The notes: generated by a model from the letters alone, not told the origin. Shown: positions 44,532 to 56,032, counted from the first letter of the stretch. The stretch is 64,000 nt of DNA from Lactarius indigo (GCA_025766275.1 JAFKAC010000125.1:62001-126000); one strand, 5' to 3'. Translations and numbers: made by a program.

Positions 44532-46325
44532 GTGGCTCTCACCAGCCGAAGTCGAACCCAGTTTGTCCAGGAATACCTGGAACGACACCCCCACGATGAT
44601 CTCCAACCCTCTATCAAAGGAACTGCCCTTTGGAGGAACACCCCACACGACAAAGGGTACTACATTTACGATCCTGACAAACTTACATACGAACCAGTCA
44701 AATATATTGAAGATCAACACATTTGGGCCTATGTTGCCTATTCAGATTCGAAACACTCCTGGTACTCCTATAAACCAGTCCCTGCACACCTAGGATTAGG
44801 GCCAGGGAAAGGCCAGATCCAAGCCATCAACACAGACTCTGACATAGAGGAACCTGACTCTGCATCAGAAGACAACCCCACCCTCACCCCCACTATCCAA
44901 AGACCAGTTGATTTTGCATCATATGCCAACATGTCCGCCACCCGACTCTCCACCACCCTCACCACTGCTCAACCCTCAGGAAGCTCTGCAGGGACCATGT
45001 CAGCAAATCCTTCAGGTAGTGGAGGACATTCTCTGGGAGGAAGTATGCCGGCAGGCAGAAGTGGCCCTGCAGGAAGTGCAGGAGGCCATCATGGAGGCAG
45101 TGTGCCTGGAGGTGGAGGTGGTGCACCTGGAGGTGGAGGTGGTGCACCTGGAGGTGGAGGCGGTATGCCTGGAGGTGGAGGCAGTGTGCCTGGAGGTGGA
45201 GGTGGTGCGCCTGGAGGTGGAGGCTGTGCGCCTGGAGGTGGAGGCGGCGCACCTGGAGGTGGAGGCAGCACACCTGGAGGCAGAGGTGGCGCGCCTGGAG
45301 GCAGAGGAGGTGCTGGAGGTGGCACTGCTGCCATCGGAGGAGCCCCACCAAATGGACGACTTGGCGGAAACCCGCCCCCAGAATTCACCAGGGATCAAGA
45401 AACCAGCCAGGCATTCCTTAACGCCTTCTCCCTCTACCGAGGAATGAACCCGAATGTCCAACAGCTCACACTCCCCTACTCTCGAGCAATGACCCTGCTT
45501 TCATATGTCAGAGGACCTCTAGTGGATGACTGGGTAGAGGAACAAATCCAATGGTTGGTCGACCAACTAGCAGGAGGTGTGGCCATGAACACCAAAAACC
45601 TATGGAACACCATAGAAACACATTTCATTCAAGCATACACCGACACCACCCAGCAGCAAAAGGCAAGACACGCCATTCAGAATCTCCGGATGGAGAAAGA
45701 AGATATCGACACATACATCGCCAAATTCTCCAACTTGGCAAACAAAGCTGGATACAACAAGGACAAAGCCACTACCCTGGAAATTTTCCAAAAAGGATTA
45801 CCAAACACACTTGTGGTCAATGCAATCAAGTTCTACCACCTGATAACGTGGGATGACTGGAAAGCAGCGGTCACTCTCCAACAAGCCGAATACCTTCTCC
45901 TTAAAGACAAACTTACCAAAGGAAAAGGTGACAAAAGAGGAGGGGCCTCCTGAGATCAATGGCTATCCACGCTGAACAAAAATAGGGACCCAAATGCGAT
46001 GGATGTAAGTCGCACCCAAGCCCACGCCGCCATGACAGACAACGAAAAGAAGCAACTCCAAAAAGAAGGAAGATGCTTCCGCTGCAGAGGACAAGGACAT
46101 ATCTCCCACTTTTGTCCTCAAAAACCAGCAACAACCGCTAAAGTCGCGGATGCCACTACTCCCATCCCAACCATGGCTACAATCTCCATGACAGCCTCAT
46201 GACCCCTCTCGAATGAAGAACAAGCAGAAGCACAAGTCACCACCCTCTTTTCTCAGAGCCCCGAGGTCCGCGAACTCATGGTAGACAAATTGTTTGGACA
46301 GAAGAAGGATTTTCTCAACGCTTGA
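44532..46325 (+). pseudogene. G1-B Gag
   Basis: The frame opens at GTG GCT 44532 (A at -3, G at +4). The first in-frame ATG is about 135 codons later, after a conserved N-terminal domain (YEPVKYIEDQHIWAYVAYS), so a non-AUG start is likely. A Gly/Pro repeat linker follows (45105-45314), then capsid (DDWVEEQIQWLVDQLAGG) and zinc knuckle CFRCRGQGHISHFC (about 46076). TGA at 45951 replaces Trp of G1-A (SWDQW) and TGA at 46201 replaces Arg. It ends at TGA 46323-46325 after GGATTTT (46307-46313). About 598 codons. It would be functional but for two transitions. Confidence 0.88.
45105..45314 (+). repeat. 21-bp coding repeat, ten units, in G1-B gag
   Basis: Ten consecutive units of CCTGGAGGTGGAGGTGGTGCA and variants encode Pro-Gly-rich heptads (PGGGGGA). 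G1-A has only two or three such units at this place, so the array expanded after the copies diverged. It throws a Pro-rich ORF on the minus strand that is not a gene. Confidence 0.93.
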
Positions 46326-49300
46326 ACCCAGCGGCCTGGGCTAGAGCTCTTAAACTTAGCGTGTATACTAGCAGATTCCGATCTATGCGAATTCCAGTAC
46401 TTTTCAAATCTGCACACATGATGGCCAAACGAAACATCCTGATTGATTCAGGAGCAACAGACAACTTTATAAGCGCAAATCTGCTAAAGCAACTCAAGAT
46501 CGCCTGGCTGTCCACAGAACAGCCCATCAAAATATGGAACATAGATGGAACTCACAACCAAGGAGGAGAAATAACCTCCTTTACCAACCTAACTGTTCGA
46601 ACGGGGGACAAAGTTCAAAACCTCCGATTCCTTATCACCGATTTGGGGAATGACAAAGTTATCCTAGGATACCCATGGTTCATGGCCTTCGAACCAAAGT
46701 TCCACTGGCGAGACACCACTATTGATGAAGAGTTCCAACTGGTCGTAATCACCAGCCTTAACTTGTCAGACGAAGCCATGCCAATGGAATCTACCATTAA
46801 GGCATTGGAGACATACCAACTCGACGAATTGGCTTGGGAACAACTAGAACAAGAAGATGACCCACATATCTGACTGCGCAAAACAACCACAGCTTCGGAA
46901 TTAGCCCAAAGGGAAGCGGCAAAGAAACCTCAGAAAATGTTCGAAGAAATGGTCCCCAAAGAATACTGGAGACACTGAAAGGTCTTTAGCGAAGAAGCAT
47001 CACAATGCTTTCCCCCATCAAGAACATGGGATCACGCAATCAACCTAATCCCAGAGGCCCCCAAGACTATGGACTGCAAGGTGTATCCATTGACAATTCT
47101 GGAAACGGAGAAACTCTTGGAATTCGTTATGGAACACCTGGAAAAACAATACATCCAGCCATTGAAATCACCCTACACATCTCCATTCTTCTTTATCAAA
47201 AAGAAAGATGGAAAGCTACGCCCCGTACAGGACTACCGACACCTCAATGACATTACCGTAAAAAACCACTACCTGCTCCCCCTTATCCCCAAGCTTATTG
47301 ATTGAATTCGAAACTCGCAGCTATATTCAAAACTGGACATACGATGGGGATATAATAATATCCACATCAAAGAAGGAGACGAGTGGAAGGCAGCATTCAA
47401 AACCAATTAGGGGCTATTTGAACCACGAGTAATGTTCTTCGGCTTGACAAACTCTCCCAGTACCTTCCAAACGATGATGGATACCATCTTCCAAGAATTG
47501 GTACTAACAGGAGAAGTCATTGTCTATATGGATGACATACTCATAGCAACACTGGACAACCTGGAACATCACAGATGCGTACTCCACAAAGTGCTGGACC
47601 TTTGCAACGAGCACAATCTCTATATCAAACCGGAGAAATGCGTATTTGAGGTCCATGAGGTGGAGTACCTAGGACTCATCATTGGACATGGCAAACTGCG
47701 CATGGACCCCATTAAAGTTCAGGGGGTATGGGATTGGAAAGCACCAACATCACTCAAGGAAGTACGAGCTGTTCTGGGATTCTGCAACTTCTACAGATGC
47801 TTCATAAGGGGGTTCTCAACCATCGCTAGACCACTGCATGACCTTACCAGGAAGGATGTACCCTGGAACTGGACCAAGGCAAGACAAAAGGTGTTTGACC
47901 CTATCAAAGACTGAATCAGCAGTGAACCCGTACTCCCATTTCCTCAGTTGGATCAACCCTTCAAAATCGAAGTAGATGCCTCCAGCTATGCCCTGGGAGC
48001 TGTACTGAACCAAAAAGGAAATGATCAGAAACTCCACCCCATGGCATTCTACTCCAAATCCCTTACAGAGGCTGAATGCAATTACGACATTTACGACCGT
48101 GAGCTACTTGCAATCGTCAAGGCACTACAAACATGGTGCACATACCTTATAGGCTCCCCTCATATCACAGTCATACATACCAACCATGCCAATCTCCAAT
48201 ACTGGAAAGAGCCAAGAAAAATAAACCAAAGAGTAGCCCAGGAATTCCAAGAACTCTTGGAGTACAATTTTATGCTCAAACACATCCCTGGCATGAAGAA
48301 CACACAAGCCAACTTGTTATCTAGGCACCTGGACTATGATGACAGCACCATGGATAACAATCACGTTATCATATTACCAGATAACGTATTCCTCAAAATC
48401 ACCCAAACGTCCATGCACGACATGGACATATGGACCCAGATTGTACAGAACATGGATGAATCAACACTCCTCCTGTGGATCGAACCCCACAACCTAAAGA
48501 AACACGACAGATTGTGGTGGAAAGACGACGCCCTTGTTGTTGTGGGAAACAACAACCTTAAATGGGGGGTAATCACCTTTTTCCACGATACCCCAAGTGC
48601 CGGACACCCAGGAATCGCAAACACCCTGGAACTAGTACGACGTGACTTTTGGTGGCCCAACATGCGAAAAGACATAGAGGCCTACGTCAGAGGATGTGCA
48701 ACATGCCAAAGCAACAAAATCAACCCTCATCGACAGAACCCCCACCTATTCCCCATCACGACCGACCCCTCAGCCGAACCCTTTGAGGTAGTAGCCATGG
48801 ACTTCATAGTCAAACTCCCTACCTCGAACAGCTTCAATTCAATCCTCACCATCACTGATCACGACTGTTCAAAGGCAGCCATATTCATCCCATGCAATGA
48901 AGCCATAACATCAGAAGGAGTGGCCAAACTTTATCTTCAACATGTATACCCTCATTATGGCCTACCCTGAAAAATCATATCCGATTGAGACCCCAGATTT
49001 GCATCAACCTTTATGAGGCAACTATGCAAGACCCTGGGAATACAACAAAACATAACATCGGCATACCACCCCCAGACCAATGGCCAGTCAGAACACACCA
49101 ACCAATGGCTGGAACAATATCTATGGCATTGGTGCAACGTGAGACAAGATAATTGGGCAGACATTTTACCAATGGCGCAGTTTGTGCACAATTCATGGGC
49201 AAACGCCACGACCAAACACTCGCCATTCTCACTCCTTATGGGGTGGGACCCTTGAACGACATGGAACCCCAAACCATCAAGTTGTCCAGCAGTAGATCAA

Positions 49301-49852
49301 CGATTAGAAGATTTACTAATCCTTAGACAACACGCCCAAGATAGCATCAAGCACATGCAACACCTAATGGCACGACAGAGCAAGATGAGGTTCACACCTT
49401 ATCAACAAGGAGACCAAGTATGGTTAGAAGGGACGAATCTCCATACCTTCTACCCCACAAGCAAACTTGCCCCCAAAAGATACGGACCCTTCAAAATTGC
49501 AAAGGTCTTATCAGACGTCTCTTACAAACTTGAACTCCTGACATCATGGAAGATCCACCCCGTTTTCCATGCAAACCTTCTTACACCATATAAGGAGACG
49601 GAGATGCATGGCACGAATTTCACCTGACCTCCACCTGACCTTATTGACGGAGAAGAGGAGTATGAAGTGGAGTGAATAGAAGATGCTCAGGTACGAGGAA
49701 GAGGGCACAAGCTCCACTTCCTAGTAAAGTGGAAGGGATTTCCCACAAGTGACAATATGTGGGAACCGGTGGCCAATCTAACACATGCGCAGGATGCAAT
49801 CAAAGATTATTACCAACTGCACCCATCTGCCGAGGCTGGACGAGAGATATAA
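46307..49852 (+). pseudogene. G1-B Pol with chromodomain
   Basis: The frame is -1 to gag from GGATTTT. Protease has LIDSGATDNFI (about 46443), RT KKDGKLRPVQDYRHLND (about 47205) and catalytic YMDD (about 47527), RNase H IEVDASSYALGAVL (about 47968), integrase finger CATCQSNK (48700) and core MDFIVKLPTSNSFNS (48798), HPQTNGQSEHTNQ (49070), and chromodomain EEYEVE to LVKWKGFPTSDNMWEPV (about 49655-49770). Stops, mostly TGA: 46870, 46976, 47303, 47408, 47911, 48968, 48986, 49255, 49625 and 49672. Catalytic residues are intact, so loss is by nonsense changes only. The TGA at 47303 is at the same RT codon as in G1-A. Confidence 0.9.
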
Positions 49853-49895
49853 AGAGAAGACATCCCCAGCCCAATCCCATAGCCAACACAACACC

Positions 49896-51402
49896 ATGAC
49901 CACTACCCCAGTCTCCAACACCACGCTCATCAATGTCCTCAAGATGGACCCCTGCCTCACTGCCCTTTTCAATGGGGAATGCATTGCGGTTACCAACCTA
50001 TCGTTCACCATCCCTGGAATCCCTCGACTATCCCCACCACCACCATCTGCAGACTCCCCCAGATCCACCATGACTATCGACCCCATACCCATCGTCCCCC
50101 GCTCTCCTGAATGAGAACCAGGAGAGCTTAAACCATCCACACCTGAAGAAAGACAGTACTCTCCGACACCCCCACCTCACCAAAATCCTACTCCCCCACC
50201 TGAACCGCCTATACCATCACCCCCATCATCAACACCTTCCACGCCCCCACCACCATTAGAAACACCACCCACTCCACTCACTCCTGTCTGGGTCCATACC
50301 CCCATTGACTACGACTGGCTGGATTCTCCTGCTGAAAGTACTGACAACCCAGGAGCACCCTTCTTCCCGAACACCCCAGGCTTGCCAAAATATTACCCCC
50401 TTCAGATCCCATTACCTGAGGGTAGATTCCATATTGCGAAGTATATTTACTATCGCAAGGGATTCACCGAGGTAGTAGGAGTGATGGGGGCACGGCAACC
50501 ACACTATGGCAAAACGGTCTACTTGTCCACCCTGCGTCCCAACATCTCCGCTCCTCCCCTCACCGCTGAGCAACTCCAGTTCTTTGATCCCAACGACATC
50601 CGTGCCTGCGCACTCGATGAAACTCTGATCGAGCTTAACTCCCCACAACTGACTGCAGAAGTGACTCGACTGCATACTGGACTCGCGGCGATGAAGGAGT
50701 TAGATGAAAAACACGAGAAACTAGAAGAAGACGCTCAGAAGCTAAGGGCAGAATGACTCACAGTGGACCTCATGTTGGCTAGCACCAAAAGACATTTGCA
50801 GTACACTGGGGCCCTCACTACCATCGCCGATGAATATGCATGTCTCACAGCACTCCCTGCCCCCCTACGCCACTCTCGCTATGCCATACCCTTCGCCCCC
50901 CAGATGTGGTGGACCCATTGAGTTTCCCCGGCTCGACAACAGGCCTCGTCGGAGACGATGCTACCACTGTAACAGCCCCCATCACCTGGTGCGTGACTGC
51001 CCCACAAGGCCACGACCAGCTTGTCGACACTGTCAAAGTCAGGAACACCAATCGCACCGGTGTATCTTCCGACACACAGAAATGGTGACCAAAGTTATCA
51101 CCACACAACAGGCAGAAGAGCGGATACGCCGGGAAATGTCGCCTGATGCCACCATGTCTTTCACGGTCCCTTCCCCTCCAACCACTGTGGCCAACACTCA
51201 GGGCAGATGGTGTGGAAGGTGTTTCAATCAGAACGCCAACCACGATGAGATCCAATGCCCACAATACGAGATGTGTCACAAGTGTGGGGTGCGAGGCCCT
51301 CTCTTCTTTCTCCGCACCCATTTCTGCTCAACAGATGTGACAGGATGGCTGGAGAACGACCTGGACGCTGACATCTATGACCTTGTTGATCTGGAGTCCT
51401 GA
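49896..51402 (+). pseudogene. G1-B ORF3: coiled-coil, four Cys/His clusters
   Basis: Separate third ORF, ATG 49896, 43 nt after the pol stop; ends at TGA 51400-51402, 34 nt before the 3' LTR. N-terminal ~70 residues (TTTPVSNTTLINVLKMDPCL), TGA at 50112 (shared with G1-A), Pro-rich linker, conserved block (KYYPLQIPLPEGRFHIAKY), coiled coil (MKELDEKHEKLEED), TGA at 50755 and a one-base shift in a C6 run near 50897. The C-terminus has two Gag-like knuckles, CYHCNSPHHLVRDC and CRHCQSQEHQSHRC, then CGRCFNQNANHDEIQC and CHKCGVRGPLFFLRTHFC, and an acidic end. It occupies the env position but has no signal peptide or membrane segment. Nucleic-acid binding is likely; I know no matching family. Confidence 0.72.
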
Positions 51403-51436
51403 AGTCAAGGCACCTTCAGACCAAGACGGGGGGTAA

Positions 51437-52009
51437 TGTTACGATTTTTCCGGACTTGTTCGTTTCCTGCTTCATTTTCCATTCCCAACATTATATGAGC
51501 CTTGTACGACTATGCGGACTTTACGATTACCCAGTTCCTATTGCGCACCTTGCTTATCGACGATCCCCTTTGATAAAACTGGACATGTGCTAGTTTCCAT
51601 CCTGTTCCTACTCATGCACAACCCTGTGTGATTTGCCTTTATTCCCATTATGTTTACACCTTTGTCCCCTTTATGCTTTCTCCTTTGTCTCCAGATCGAG
51701 CAATGGCGCCATCTGTTTGTAACAACAACACCACTTGCCTAGTACTTAAGCCTAGCCCTACCTAGCTTGTACAGTAGACTAGACTTCTTGTGTAATACTA
51801 CACTTGAAAAGCCTTCGCGCCTATCCCCGTCTCGCAACCCTCAATTCTGCTAGGTCTTCGCGCCTTAGCTCTCCACTACAGTCCAAGTGACTTGCGTCCT
51901 TGTGACTCTTGTGCATCATTCTACTGAAGTCGAACCTTCGAGTTCGTACTCCCGCATTTCTGACTGACTTGGTACAGGTTGTACCTAACGCCCCTGTAGT
52001 GGCGTTACA
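51437..52009 (+). repeat. 3' LTR of G1-B
   Basis: The 573-bp LTR is preceded by a polypurine tract (AAGACGGGGGGTAA). It is the same length as the 5' LTR, with scattered C/T and G/A differences. Confidence 0.95.
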
Positions 52010-52326
52010 CTAGGTCTTCGCACCTTAGCATCTCCACTACAGTCCAAGTGACTTACATCCTTGTGACTCTTGTGCATCATTCTACTGAAGTTGAGCCACA
52101 GGGCTCATACTACCACGTATTGACTGACTTGGTACAGGTTGTACCTAATGCCCCTGTAGTGACATTACAGCAATCCTTTGAACCACAGCATGCACACAGA
52201 GGTACCCTAGCCCCATCCACACCCCTGGCATCCTCAAGCCCGTGGTACCCTGTTCACTCAGCTTACCCCCCCAGGATGTATATGCAGACCCCGTATCAAG
52301 TACCATACCCCATATACTGGCCCTAT

Positions 52327-53047
52327 TGTAATGTTACAGTAGGAATGTTCAGCTCAGCGTGAGCAAATCTGGTCTTTCTATGTCAGTGAGCAAGGGTTCA
52401 GCCAGTAGTGGCAAGGTTTAAAGTGGTTAACAAGGATCTCAGAGTATGACACAATACTCAAGATGTGAGTGGAGTTCAGGGGGTTCAAGAGGTTTGACGG
52501 TTCAGCAGAGAGTTACCCCAAGGGAATGGGAAAACAATGTATACTGTGATGGTAAAGAAGTCGAGTCTAAGGATACAAGCTACTTAGGGCCACAACTTAT
52601 ATAGAAAAAGATTTGTTTGTGCAGAACAAACAAATGGTGCAATCTGCAGCAAGCATGAGAAGTAACACAGCAATCTGCAGCAAGTGTGAGAAGAAAGTAC
52701 AGCAATCCGCAGCAGGCACAGGAAAAAGAAGAAGATGTGCACAGCTATCCGCAGTAAGTGTGAGAAGAAACAAGGATATAAAAGGCAAGTGAGACATGTC
52801 TCAAAGTTAAAAATAGAAATGAGACACCTGCCATAAAAGGGTGCATTTAGCCCAAGTATAGTAGTAATAAAGACTTATAAGGACAATGAGTGTCTCATTG
52901 TCTCACTTTGCACTAGGAGAGAATCTTAAGGCTCCTAGTGCACAGCAAGTCCAAGAAAGGGAAAGCCAAGAAAGGAAAGACTTTCCCATAAACACAAGTG
53001 TAAGTAAGAAATCAAAGTAAAGTCAAAAACAAGTCTGGTCTGTAACA
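52327..53047 (+). repeat. Solo LTR4
   Basis: The 721-bp LTR runs from TGTAATGTTACAG to GGTCTGTAACA with perfect target duplication CCTAT (52322-52326 and 53048-53052) in the MULE tail. Its U3 has four degenerate repeats around a core like GCAATCTGCAGCAAG (about 52638-52765), followed by GGATATAAAAGG, a good TATA box, at about 52774. Confidence 0.92.
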
Positions 53048-53052
53048 CCTAT

Positions 53053-55108
53053 GGCCATTTTCAAACCCCCCAACCTCACTCCCAATAGAATACATAAATC
53101 CACTGTATTAGATACCTGGGAATAGATGTTTTGTCCTCCAAACCGTGTGCTCACTTTGTTTCCCCTCCTTGCTTGTTGGGATGTCACCCCTTCTCCCACA
53201 CCACCTTCCACTACTCATGTTTGCAACACTTTACCCCCCTCAACCAGCCTGTGTTCCCCACTGCACTCATCCCCGCTCTACATCTTATATGTCAAGGTGT
53301 GTTTCCCTTCTAAGGGACCATCTGGACATTGTCTATTTATTTCTGCTTTCATGCTTGCTTCAAAGGTAATCTGTGATGACACCTACTTGAACAAGTCTTG
53401 CTGTATCATCCTTCACCTTTCTGTCACCTTCTTGCAACATCTCAAGGTATGTTTCCCATCTTCATCTTTCTATCATATTAGCACTTACCCTTTCATGACC
53501 TTTACAGCCTCTATATCTTGCAACATCTTAAGGTGTGCTTCATGAGGCCTCAGGTGCTGGGCCCGCACTCTTGTGTTACCCCAGTGTTGCACCAGCACAC
53601 ACATCCCCATCAACTTCATGCTCTTCCCATTCATTCCTTTCACCATCGCTTTACTTGTAGAACACCTCTGCCACACCATCTCAGCTATATTTTGTTTCGC
53701 CCCTTACTCATACTTTACACCCTGATCCTGTGTTTTGTCTCCATTTTCAATTGCCTCATGTCACCTTGTGTCACTCATGCCCCCATTTCTTTCATCCTAT
53801 TTTACCACCTTACTCCTACCTATTCTAAGCATTAGGATATGGTTCTCATGTACTTAAAAGGCAAACTCTCCACTGCTGAATATCATCATTTTTTCTCCCT
53901 TTCTTCTCATCTTCTCTTGCACTCTCACTTCTAGCTACTTGTCCCAGCCCGTTCAAACTCCCATTGGTGCTTGCAAACACAGTCCTGCGGAATTGCTCTC
54001 CCCCCCTTCAAACTCACTGGACTCTTATGCCTTACATCCTTACACTGCTACCTTTACCATTGTCACCTTTGCACCCTCTACCTCTTGCATCTTAAGGTGC
54101 ATCTCCCTACTTAGGGATCATCCAGACATCGCCTATTTATTTCTACCTTCACACTTGCTTCAAAGATAATCTACAACAACTCGAACAAGTCCTACTGTAT
54201 CAAGGGTTTGCTCCTTTACCTTTCCATCACTTCCGCAACTCTACTCACAACATCTCAAGGTGCGCTTCATCCACCATCATTTTTCCACCACCCTTGTGCC
54301 TCTACCTCTTGCAGCATTGGCACTCACCCTTCCATCACATTAGAAGCACTCTTTTGCCACTTCACCCACCTTTGCCCTTCCATCACCTTTGCCCCCTCTA
54401 CCTCTCTTAAGGTGCATCCCCCCACTAAGGAACCATCTGGACATCGTCTATTTATTTCTTCCTTCATAGTACTTGCTTCAAAGATAATGACACATACTCG
54501 AACAAGTCTTGCTGTATCATGGGTTTGCTCTTTCCACCCTTTCATCACCTTTGCCCTCTACCTCTCTTAAGGTGCATCTCCCCGCTAAGGGATCATCTGG
54601 TCATCATCTAATTACTTCTGCCTTTATGTTTGCTTCCAAGATTGTTTGCAGCAACATACTCAAACAAGTCTTGGTGTATTGTGGATCAAGGGGTGTTCTC
54701 TCTGGGAGGTCAAACACATGGAGCATGAGATGTGCTCCTATCTGGAGGGGCAGCTGAACATCAAATCTTCAATCCTACACAACTTGGGGAGTTGTGTTCA
54801 CCACAATTTCCTGGTGGACCATAACTAACAGTACATCTATTCTCCATCTACCCCCCATCTCTTTGTGCTTACATTTGGTCATCGTCCACTCGTGTCGCCA
54901 CATGCCTTGTCATCACCAACCATCCCACCATTGTCCACAATGACAATCCCACTGCCTGTGTCACCTGCCATGTCCCTGTCTTCCCTAGTAATTTTTCACA
55001 CAATCACTCTCTCGTTAATGTGTCCTTATTAGTAAGAAATACACGTTGATGATTTGCTAAGATAGTCTAGCTGAAAGTTAAGGGGTATTATTTAATCAAA
55101 TTTATTAG
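53053..55108. other. Non-coding stretch with degenerate C/T-rich repeats
   Basis: No convincing gene follows the MULE stop at 53088. The plus strand is C/T-rich. Four diverged copies of a ~120-bp unit (AAGGTGCATCTCCC...CTAAGGGATCATCTGGACATCGTCTA...GAACAAGTCTTGCTGTATCA in outline) lie at about 53292-53409, 54091-54205, 54407-54530 and 54566-54684. They are linked by related fragments such as CCTCTACCTCTCTTAAGG. ORFs here are chance products of the C/T bias. Confidence 0.6.
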
Positions 55109-55777
55109 TCAATAGTTGTTTAACTTGCTGCTTGAATCAGCAATAAAAAAGTCTTTTGAGCAGAGTCTGAACTTTTGGCCAGTTCCGATCAGACCAGACT
55201 GTGGGATGTATGTGAAAAGTACACAACTCTCACCTCCATCACTGATCTCTTTATTGGGGTAGGACTTTCCTAGCTGGGTAACTGCAGTTGACAATGGAGC
55301 AGCACCATTGGCACTCACACCCCCACCATTCCTGTGCCCAAGAGTGTGTTGATAAGTAGCCTGTGTGCACTTAGTGGCTCTAATGGACTTACAGATAATG
55401 GACTGCTATAGATTAGATATACTGGACTTATGTAGATTAGATTTGATCTGTACAATCTAACACCTCCATGACATCACTGTACAATGACATCATATGGACT
55501 ACTCCAGACTCTTCATTGTACTTCATCCTTTGTTCTCTTTCTAGCGTTATCTTTATTGTGATGTCACAATGATATCATACTTGTCTGGACTTTCCCTTGT
55601 TCTAGTTGCCTTGTTCTCTTTCAGTACACTCCTTTTGTCCTGTATATAAAACAACACTCCTTGTACTTTGTGACCCTATGTTACCTTCCTTGTATTAGTG
55701 TCACACCTCTGTATAGTATAAGTAGAGTACTCTGTACACCCTGGTCCACATTGGTTCTCACTCTGCTGTGTGCCAGA

Positions 55778-56032
55778 TTTTAAAACCTAAACCAGAGTAT
55801 GCTACCTTAGATCCTCGTGGAGTGGAAGGAACTAAGTATATAATCACCTAAACCAGAGTATGCTACTACATGTAAATGAGTGGGTGGTATGGAAGTAAGC
55901 GCACTAAAACTTACCCTTAGATCCTCGTGGAGTGGAAGGAACTAAGGGTTAGAACGGACGAATATCAAGTCGTGTATAAACTACTGGTCACATGTCCGCA
56001 GGCTGAGATGGTGTGATCACTCGACCTCAACA
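55778..56032 (-). repeat. 3' LTR of C2
   Basis: The 255-bp LTR is longer than its partner by an internal duplication of about 61 bp (the segment around CTAAACCAGAGTATGCTAC and GAAGGAACTAAG occurs twice). Confidence 0.88.

Larger units (their letters stand above)
43932..52009 (+). mobile_element. Ty3/Gypsy element G1-B, complete
   Basis: The 8078-bp element has two 573-bp LTRs and perfect target duplication CTAGG at 43927-43931 and 52010-52014, inside the G1-A 3' LTR. It has no nested inserts. Gag, Pol and ORF3 are all present but carry scattered TGA stops. Its LTRs differ mainly by C/T transitions. It belongs to a subfamily whose LTR is about 40 bp longer than that of G1-A. Confidence 0.95.
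33850..52169 (+). mobile_element. Ty3/Gypsy element G1-A with four nested insertions
   Basis: With insertions removed both LTRs are 534 bp. Flanks ACAAT (33845-33849) and GCAAT (52170-52174) are a 5-bp target duplication with one transition. Inserts are a foreign solo LTR3 and a solo LTR1 at the 5' side, a solo LTR1 in ORF3, and all of G1-B in the 3' LTR. Internal order is gag, pol, ORF3. It is heavily mutated, with many CGA-to-TGA stops. Confidence 0.92.
43553..52169 (+). repeat. 3' LTR of G1-A, split by G1-B
   Basis: Parts 43553-43931 and 52015-52169 sum to 534 bp. It ends GTAGTGACATTACA. A purine-rich AACAGGGGGTAA (polypurine tract) precedes it. G1-B sits in it with target duplication CTAGG. 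Confidence 0.9.
32474..53088 (+). pseudogene. MULE transposase, C-terminal half, split by G1-A and LTR4
   Basis: Coding blocks are 32480-33849, 52170-52326 and 53048-53088. Features: the transposase core end (YWEK-like WWEEMQ, then YLKVNWMGIVPLWSG), a probable intron with GTAAGT...TATCTAG near 32676-32731 preceding YHHVLKSMWLKGK, and a SWIM zinc finger CDCPDWPRVWLCKH (about 33030). A long Gln/Pro/Tyr-rich tail follows. TGA stops occur near 32776 and 33324, and a T8 run near 33090 shifts the frame. The tail frame continues exactly across G1-A (target GCAAT) and solo LTR4 (CCTAT), ending at TAG 53086-53088. The N-terminal half is missing. In this family the enzyme cuts MULE ends; this copy is dead. 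Confidence 0.75.

Noticed and set aside
45089..45388. Proline-rich minus-strand ORF
   Set aside because: It is the exact shadow of the Gly/Pro coding repeat of G1-B gag.
49896..51402. ORF3 as a retroviral envelope
   Set aside because: No signal peptide, transmembrane helix or furin-like site; the visible motifs are zinc clusters and a coiled coil.
55778..56032. TG...CA ends for the C2 LTRs
   Set aside because: The inner ends at both LTRs are TTTTAAAACC (plus strand) next to the CCAGA duplication and the primer site, so the LTR ends AAAA rather than CA.
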